A DNA stretch of 64,000 bases, taken from the NCBI GenBank assembly GCA_963717595.1, contig CAVQWH010000001.1:372001-436000 (forward strand), in the 5' to 3' direction. The number at the start of each line of letters is the position of its first letter. The stretch's first letter is position 1. This DNA comes from CAVQWH01 sp963717595 (GTDB lineage Bacteria; Patescibacteriota; Saccharimonadia; Saccharimonadales; Saccharimonadaceae). The notes below the pieces were generated by a model. The model saw only the letters and a program-made list of their open reading frames with translations. It did no database searches and was not told the origin of the DNA. Positions 59,156 through 64,000 of this stretch are shown here, one piece after another. Both the position numbers and the translations under genes were made by a program.

Positions 59156-60939
59156 TTATTCCCTAGTTACACGTAGGATTTCTTCAATACTGGTTTCGCC
59201 GCGCAGAGATTTCACTAGTCCATCAACTTGCATAGTATCCATACCTTCTTTAATAGCCTGGCTTTGTATCATGTTACTGGTTGCGTTACTGACGATAAGT
59301 TTTTGTATTTCCGGAGTGTTGGGCAGCACTTCGTAGATACCGAGACGGCCTTTATAGCCGCTACCATTACAGTTATCACAGCCTTTTTCAGAGGCTCGCC
59401 ATAGCTTAGTAATACCTGTAGTGGTTGAGCCTAAAGTGTCGCCGATACTTTTGCCAATGCCTTCTTTTAGGGCTGCAACTTCCAGGGCGTTCACTCTTTC
59501 CATCATTTGGTTAGTCATGTTGAAAGCATGGAATACTTTTTCTATTTCTTGCGGAGAAGGCGTGAATGAAACTCGGCATTTTGTGCAGAGCCTTCGTACT
59601 AATCGCTGACCAATAGTAGCCCGCACTGTGCTAGCAATTAAAAACGGCTCTATGCCCATATCAAGTAAACGCGGCAAACTGGTAGCTGCATTGTTGGTGT
59701 GCAGCGTAGTAAACACTAAGTGTCCAGTTAAAGCGGCCTGAACAGAAAGATCAGCGGTCTCAACATCTCGGACCTCGCCGACCATCACTATGTCGGGATC
59801 TTGGCGTAAAAGTGCCCTAAGGCCAGAAGCAAAAGTCATGCCGGCCTTAGGGTTAACTTGCGTTTGGTTAATGCCTGGTATTTTATATTCCACCGGATCT
59901 TCAACGGTTGAAATATTAACTTCAGGACTGTTTAGAATGGTTAAGATGCTAAACAAACTGGTTGATTTACCGGAACCGGTAGGGCCTGTTATTAAGATCA
60001 TGCCATGAGGTTCTTCAATTACTTCTCTAGTCTCCTTAAGAGTTCTACCCCAGTAGCCTAGCTCTTCTAAGGTAAGGGCTTTGTTGCCTTCGTCCAAAAT
60101 ACGCATCACCACTTTTTCGCCGTCTGCTACTGGCAAAGTTGAAACACGAAGCGCGTAAGTGTGGCCGGCTAGAGTGATCTTAAAACGGCCGTCTTGAGGT
60201 GTGCGGCGTTCGTCAATCTTTAAGTTAGAAAGTATTTTTATACGGCTAATTAAGGCCCTGCGGCATCTTTGGGCAGGCGGTTAACTTCCTGTAATACGCC
60301 ATCTACTCGATAGCGAACCTGGATGAAATCTTCTCGCGGCTCAATGTGAACGTCAGAAGCGCTTGCACGCACTGCATATTCAAGTAGCAAGTTAACGGTT
60401 TGTGCAATTGGTGAGTCTTCGGCTATATCCGCTTCAGAAACTTGTTCAGGATGTTCGGCATCGTCTTCTTTTTTAACTTCGATTATATCGCTTAGCTCTT
60501 TATTCGCATCTCCACGATAATTATCCAGAGCATGCAAAATATTTTCTCTAGTAGCCAAGTATATTTTTACGTTGGCACCGAGTTGTTTTTGGATAAAATC
60601 TACTGCCTGAATGTCATCAGGGTCTTCCATCGCCAAATACTTGACGCCGTCTTCTTGCTTAAAAACTACAGCATTATATTGGCGGGCGATGCGCTCGGGT
60701 ATTAGTGCGAGTGTGTCACTTGGGATTTTACTGGGGTCTAGCTCAACATAAGGAATACTGGCGTACTCCGCATAGAGCTTAGTCAGATCTTTGTCACTGA
60801 TTAGCTCATGGCGAACTACCAAGTCCTGCAAAGGGCGGCGGTTTTCACGCTGTTCTTCGCGTAACTTTTTTAGCTGTTCGTCGTTTAGGTGCCCACTTTT
60901 TTTAAGCAGGTCTTCAATGGTAACGTCAGATATACGCAT
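59156..60939 (-). CDS. pilB: Type IV pilus assembly ATPase PilB (frameshifted in this sequence)
   Basis: Hexameric ATPase that drives pilus extension. The N-terminal MshEN-like domain (about 1-150) and the start of the motor domain lie in the frame 60939 to 60250, which ends LPKDAAGP; the rest (Walker A GPTGSGKSTSLF, Walker B IVMVGEVRDVETAD, the paired CxxC zinc motif CTKC/CDNC, and the GRLGIYEV ending) lies in another frame, open from about 60253 to 59156. One base missing from the CCC run at 60256-60258 explains the break; restored, the enzyme has 594 residues, the usual size. The connecting stretch reads ALISRIKILSNLKIDERRTP, as expected for the family. Confidence 0.93.
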
Positions 60940-61018
60940 ATACTAGTATTACTATAAGCAATTTTAGCGTTTAGTGCTAATGTTTTTAAGTGGTTTTACT
61001 GATAAAAGACCGTCAGGC

Positions 61019-61024
61019 TATAAT
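61019..61024 (+). promoter_or_regulatory. Consensus -10 of tsaE
   Basis: TATAAT followed by 9 bases and the ATG at 61034; divergent from pilB. Confidence 0.5.
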
Positions 61025-61033
61025 GTAGGAAAT

Positions 61034-61486
61034 ATGCAGGAGATTAATCTAACAATTTCATCGGCTGATGAAATGCAACAACTGGGTGAAAAATTAGGCG
61101 CTAGCCTAAAAGGTAAGACAGCGATTGAGTTAGTTGGTGATATTGGTGCGGGCAAAACTACCTTAGCAAAAGGCATCGCCAAAGGTATGGGTGTAAACGA
61201 TGAAGTTTCCAGCCCTAGTTTTACGCTGAGCCGTAACTATCAAGCTTCGAGCGGTTTGTATTTGTATCATTATGATTTTTATCGCCTGGAAGATATTGGC
61301 TTGTTAAATCACCAGCTTCAGGAATCCTTAGAAGACGAGCAGGGAGTAACACTTATAGAGTGGGCTAAATCTACGGCCAAATTGTTGCCAAAAAACCACA
61401 TTACCATTGAGATTAAAGCAAAAGGCGAGCACAGCCGGCTGGTAAAAATTAATTGTGATGCTAAACTGGCTGAAGTAATCAAATGA
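61034..61486 (+). CDS. tsaE: tRNA N6-adenosine threonylcarbamoylation ATPase TsaE
   Basis: ATPase that resets the TsaD-TsaB complex in making t6A on tRNAs reading ANN codons. The 150 residues have the P-loop LVGDIGAGKTTLAKGI near residue 34, SSPSFTLSRNY near 60, and the switch region YHYDFYRLED near 80, then LIEWAKSTAKLLP near 113. A longer frame to ATG 60974 contains the -10 element and is rejected. The stop overlaps the tsaB start (ATGA), indicating coupling of two members of the same pathway. Confidence 0.94.
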   Translation: MQEINLTISSADEMQQLGEKLGASLKGKTAIELVGDIGAGKTTLAKGIAKGMGVNDEVSSPSFTLSRNYQASSGLYLYHYDFYRLEDIGLLNHQLQESLEDEQGVTLIEWAKSTAKLLPKNHITIEIKAKGEHSRLVKINCDAKLAEVIK

Positions 61487-61871
61487 TCTTAACTATCAAA
61501 ACCTCCACACCAGTATGTGAACTGTCTTTATTTGACGGCGACAAAGTAATCGCCCAAAAAGATTGGGAAGCCGACCGGCAGCTTTCTAAAGATTTGTTGA
61601 GCGAATTAGAAAAATTTTTAAAGTCTAATAAATCAGATTTTAAAAAACTGACAGGTTTGGTAGTTTTTAGCGGCCTGGCAGTTTTACCGGCCTAAGAATT
61701 GGTGCTGCAGTCTTTAACGCGCTGGCTTACTCTCTCAGCATACCGGTAGTGGGGGTGTCGGGCCAGGATTGGCAAGAGGACGGCCTAGCTAAATTAAAAG
61801 CCAGCAAAAACGACAAAATAGTCCAGCCTAAATACGGTCATCCTGCCAACGTTACAAAACCCAAAAAATAA
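61483..61871 (+). CDS. tsaB: tRNA threonylcarbamoyladenosine protein TsaB (frameshifted, short)
   Basis: Partner of TsaD in t6A synthesis. The frame from ATG 61483 stops at 61695, after LVVFSGLAVLPA. One base out of phase it reads SGPGSFTGLRIGAAVFNALA, the signature of TsaB, and then SIPVVGVSGQDW to TAA at 61869-61871. A C missing from the CC at 61674-61675 accounts for this. The restored protein has about 129 residues, whereas most TsaB proteins have about 220, so the C-terminal half is absent, as it seems in some reduced genomes. It overlaps tsaE by 4 bases. Confidence 0.86.
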
Positions 61872-61872
61872 G

Positions 61873-61902
61873 TTGCTAAAAACCTACGCAAACGTTTACA
61901 AT
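61873..61902 (+). promoter_or_regulatory. Promoter of rny
   Basis: TTGCTA (61873-61878), an 18-base spacer and TACAAT (61897-61902) predict a transcript starting near 61909, with a leader of about 160 bases before the rny ATG. It is the longest leader in the window. Confidence 0.5.
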
Positions 61903-61911
61903 GTAAATTAA

Positions 61912-62042
61912 GAGACCGCTTTTATTACTAGATATATTTTGCTGAAACGGTGGCTCCTACTGATTGACATTTTTCTTTAGCGCCAAACGGACTGGTCTCA
62001 ACCAAATTGCTGCGATACATTCATTTTTGTATAGCGCCACCG
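61912..62042 (+). ncRNA. Structured 5' leader of rny with interleaved pairings (pseudoknot candidate)
   Basis: GAGACC (61912-61917) can pair with GGTCTC (61994-61999), and CGGTGGC (61948-61954) with GCCACCG (62036-62042). The two stems interleave, which is the topology of a pseudoknot. A further hairpin ATACA/TGTAT lies near 62015-62033. The ribosome binding site GGAAAGGGAGA comes after the last stem. It could be a cis-regulator of RNase Y (autoregulation) or a small RNA; I do not recognise a known class. Confidence 0.45.
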
Positions 62043-62070
62043 GAATCAGCTGCGAGGAAAGGGAGACGTT

Positions 62071-63585
62071 ATGTTTTTAGAAGCTATATTTGCCGCGCTA
62101 ATAGGGGCGGTTCTTGGCGTTGGTGGCGCCACAGTAGCAGTTAGACGCAGTGGAGCCAACAATGCTAAAAAGGTAGAAAAAGAGTTAGCCAAAGCTAAAA
62201 ATAAGTCAAGCGACATTGTCTTAAAGGCGCAAGAAGAGGCGCAAAACATACACCAAGAAGCTAAAAAAGACGAACAGGAACGCCGTAAAGAAGTTAAGAA
62301 AATTGAGAATCGGCTTGTTGAGCGCGAGACAAGTTTAGATAACAAGCTGGAAGATTTAGACAAGCGAACCGAAAAACTACGCAAACAAGAAAATGATGTC
62401 GAAGATCTAAAGGATGAGATTCGTAGCATTCGCAAACGCCAGCAAGAAAAGCTGGAAAAGATTGCCAAGCTAAGTAAAAAAGATGCTGCCGAAAAGCTGA
62501 TGTCAATGACCGAGCGCGACATCAAACAAGACCTTGTAGGCTTGGTTGACAAGCTTCAGGCTGACGCCGAAGCTGACGCAGAAGAAAAGGCTCAGACTAT
62601 CTTGCTTAGCGCAATGGAGCGCATGTCTAGCGAAGTAACGGCTGAGCGAACTGTTACGGCTTTGAAGCTGGCTGACGACGAAATGAAAGGCCGAATCATC
62701 GGCAAAGAAGGCCGCAACATCCAAGCTTTGCAGCGTGCAACTGGCGTAGACATTTTAGTGGATGACACGCCTGGCATGGTGGTGCTTTCTAGCTTTGACC
62801 CAGTGCGACGCCAAGTTGCTCGTGAGGCTATGGAAATGCTAATGAAAGACGGCCGAATCCACCCGGCACGTATTGAAGAAGTAGTTGAAAAAGCCCGCAA
62901 GCAAATCGACAAAGAAATCGATCGCACAGGTGCAGATGCCGCCCGCGAAGTTGGCGTAGTCGGCATTCCAAAAGAACTTTTGCGCCTGCTCGGCGAGCTT
63001 AAGTTCCGCACAAGCTACGGCCAAAACGTTCTAAAGCACAGCACTGAAATGACGCACTTAGCAGGCCTAATCGCCGAAGAAATTGGCGCTGACGTTCGCA
63101 CCGTAAAGACAGCTACTTTGCTGCACGATATCGGCAAAGCCGTAACGCACCGTATGGAAGGTAAGCACCACCATATCGGTGCCGAACTAGCCCGCAAATA
63201 TGGCCTTAGCGAAGAAATCTGCCACGCCATTGAAGCTCACCACGATGATATAGACGCTACTACTCCAGAAGCTTTGGTAGTTCGCGTGGTTGACGCACTT
63301 TCTGCTGCACGTCCAGGCGCACGAAATATCAGCGCCGAGAATTTCGTAGAAAGAATGCGCGACCTTGAAAATGTCGCCACCAGCTTTGAAGGCATCGACA
63401 AAGCCTACGCGCTTTCTGCCGGCCGCGAAGTGCGCGTCATCGTACAGCCAAAAAGCATTGACGATCTTTCCGCTATCAAACTTGCCCGCGATATTGCCAA
63501 CAAAATTGAAAGCACTATGCAATATCCAGGCACTATCAAAGTCAACGTAATCCGCGAAACTCGCGCTATAGAATACGCCAAATAA
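62071..63585 (+). CDS. rny: Ribonuclease Y
   Basis: Membrane-bound endoribonuclease that begins mRNA decay in many bacteria. The 504 residues show an N-terminal membrane helix (about 3-24), a long charged coiled coil (about 30-180), a KH RNA-binding domain (about 200-260; MKGRIIGKEGRNIQALQRATG) and an HD nuclease domain with HSTEMTHLAG near 327, LLHDIGKAV near 350 (metal-binding His-Asp) and HAIEAHHDD near 392. A Shine-Dalgarno-like AAAGGGAGA lies 4-5 bases before the ATG. Length is usual. The long structured leader suggests regulation of its own mRNA. Confidence 0.96.
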   Translation: MFLEAIFAALIGAVLGVGGATVAVRRSGANNAKKVEKELAKAKNKSSDIVLKAQEEAQNIHQEAKKDEQERRKEVKKIENRLVERETSLDNKLEDLDKRTEKLRKQENDVEDLKDEIRSIRKRQQEKLEKIAKLSKKDAAEKLMSMTERDIKQDLVGLVDKLQADAEADAEEKAQTILLSAMERMSSEVTAERTVTALKLADDEMKGRIIGKEGRNIQALQRATGVDILVDDTPGMVVLSSFDPVRRQVAREAMEMLMKDGRIHPARIEEVVEKARKQIDKEIDRTGADAAREVGVVGIPKELLRLLGELKFRTSYGQNVLKHSTEMTHLAGLIAEEIGADVRTVKTATLLHDIGKAVTHRMEGKHHHIGAELARKYGLSEEICHAIEAHHDDIDATTPEALVVRVVDALSAARPGARNISAENFVERMRDLENVATSFEGIDKAYALSAGREVRVIVQPKSIDDLSAIKLARDIANKIESTMQYPGTIKVNVIRETRAIEYAK

Positions 63586-63598
63586 CCATACGCCTACA

Positions 63599-63631
63599 GT
63601 GTAACTTCTGGTATAATAAGCCAAGTTACAC
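63599..63631 (+). promoter_or_regulatory. Inverted repeat enclosing the -10 element of the tRNA-Pro promoter
   Basis: GTGTAACTT (63599-63607) and AAGTTACAC (63623-63631) form a perfect 9-bp inverted repeat. Its 15-base spacer contains the extended -10 TGGTATAAT (TATAAT at 63612-63617; TG at 63609-63610). The tRNA begins 5 bases later. It may be an operator, or the end of the rny mRNA. Confidence 0.6.
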
Positions 63632-63635
63632 CTAT

Positions 63636-63711
63636 CGGGGTGTGGCGCAGTTGGTAGCGCGCGCGGTTTGGAACCGTGAGGTCGCTGGTTCGAGTCCAGT
63701 CACCCCGACCA
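63636..63711 (+). tRNA. tRNA-Pro (anticodon TGG)
   Basis: Cloverleaf with acceptor CGGGGTG/CACCCCG, D stem GCGC/GCGC, anticodon stem CGCGG/CCGTG (one G-T pair) and loop TTTGGAA (anticodon TGG), T stem GCTGG/CCAGT (one G-T pair) with loop TTCGAGT, discriminator A. The 3' CCA is encoded, unlike in the tRNA-Lys gene. Confidence 0.97.
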
Positions 63712-63799
63712 TTTAAGAAATTACTATTTTTCTAATAAACTGTTTTCGAGATTTTTAATTTATGAGTAGTTTTGCGCCTATGTTATCGGTTATATGTAC

Positions 63800-63808
63800 T
63801 GCTATGCT
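63800..63808 (+). promoter_or_regulatory. Extended -10 promoter of the last gene, leaderless type
   Basis: TGCTATGCT ends 6 bases before the ATG at 63815. Confidence 0.45.
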
Positions 63809-63814
63809 ATTAGT

Positions 63815-64000
63815 ATGGCCTCAAATATAGCAAGCAAAGCAAAGTTCTATTATGAAAAAGCCCTGAAGGCTTATAAATCTGAAAAAAGCTTTGATGATGA
63901 CGAGTTTGAAGTTTATGCACAACGACTTACTGAAGTCTTGTTTAGTAATAAGACATCTTCAGAAGAATCTCAGCTAAGAGATAGTGTTTTTATGAACTTA
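63815..64000 (+). CDS. Hypothetical protein, 3' truncated by the window edge
   Basis: An open frame of 62 codons runs from ATG 63815 to the last base without a stop. The product begins MASNIASKAKFYYEKALKAY and is charged and likely helical (KSEKSFDDDEFEVYAQRLTE). I do not recognise it. Support for a real gene comes from natural composition and an extended -10 element 6 bases before the ATG, the pattern seen at many genes in this window. The space 63712-63814 after the tRNA has no other feature. Confidence 0.55.
   Translation, partial: MASNIASKAKFYYEKALKAYKSEKSFDDDEFEVYAQRLTEVLFSNKTSSEESQLRDSVFMNL

Noticed and set aside
1..64000. TGA recoded to glycine as in some CPR lineages
   Set aside because: TGA ends several genes (for example the kinase-like gene at 14697 and tsaE at 61486) and no gene contains conserved in-frame TGA.
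1..64000. CRISPR array or insertion sequence
   Set aside because: No array of short repeats with unique spacers and no transposase gene with terminal inverted repeats is visible; the only tandem repeats are coding.

Overview
The window is a gene-dense, moderately AT-rich bacterial chromosome segment with very short intergenic gaps and many overlapping or nearly touching stops. Standard code is used: TGA, TAA and TAG all terminate genes and I see no TGA recoding. Small size of many proteins, a compact type IV pilus operon, a ComEC without its C-terminal nuclease domain, a short HrcA, a phosphoketolase/acetate kinase fermentative pair and many leaderless-looking genes suggest a Patescibacteria/CPR genome, most likely Candidatus Saccharibacteria (TM7). 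No 16S rRNA is present, so this placement is an inference.

Layout. 1-5.2 kb: truncated ABC-2 exporter, then ackA-xfp (phosphoketolase fermentation). 5.3-18.5 kb: many small, singly transcribed genes (membrane proteins, YdeI/OmpD-like, a 22-residue-repeat protein, GNAT, MFS, HIT, kinase-like, asparaginase, SET, DUF2000, proB, a methyltransferase with an amber stop), interrupted by a GC-rich, foreign-looking purC and by two strongly structured non-coding stretches. 18.6-25.5 kb: a 1546-residue repeat-rich surface protein followed by a MacB-like ABC pair. 25.5-30.6 kb: envelope functions (YHYH protein, YbhN-like flippase, ZnuA-like lipid- or membrane-anchored protein, M23 peptidase, cyclopropane synthase). 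30.6-38.8 kb: guanylate kinase and the heat-shock set hrcA-grpE, dnaK, dnaJ with CIRCE operators. 39-43 kb: an operon of DUF1704 metallopeptidase, RimB-type retropepsin and RimK ligase. 43-47.5 kb: tRNA-Lys, transporter, pilin-like protein, comEC. 47.5-54.6 kb: yebC, lamin-tail protein, ruvCAB, PH-domain protein, pilin, recA-recX. 54.6-61 kb on the minus strand: pilBCMNO operon with accessory genes. 61-64 kb: tsaE-tsaB, rny with a structured leader, tRNA-Pro and the start of an unknown gene.

Two sequence-wide patterns stand out. First, more than twenty genes have a -10 hexamer (often extended, TGnTATnnT) ending only 6-8 bases before the start codon, which implies leaderless mRNAs; genes inside operons and several stress or housekeeping genes (xfp, grpE, dnaK, recA, rny, cfa) carry Shine-Dalgarno sites instead. 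Second, at least five otherwise intact genes (hrcA, dnaK, a lamin-tail protein, pilB, tsaB) carry a single-base indel, four of them in short homopolymers, and one has an in-frame amber codon. Because dnaK, hrcA and tsaB are conserved core genes, uncorrected sequencing or assembly error is the likeliest cause, and the frame-restored limits are given in each entry.

The most promising candidate for a little-described system is the DUF1704-RimB-RimK operon (39.6-42.5 kb), which puts a glutamate ligase beside two predicted peptidases and so looks like a reversible protein-glutamylation module. Next are the structured RNA candidates at 12.8 kb, 8.8 kb and in the rny leader, and the surface proteins built of internal repeats.
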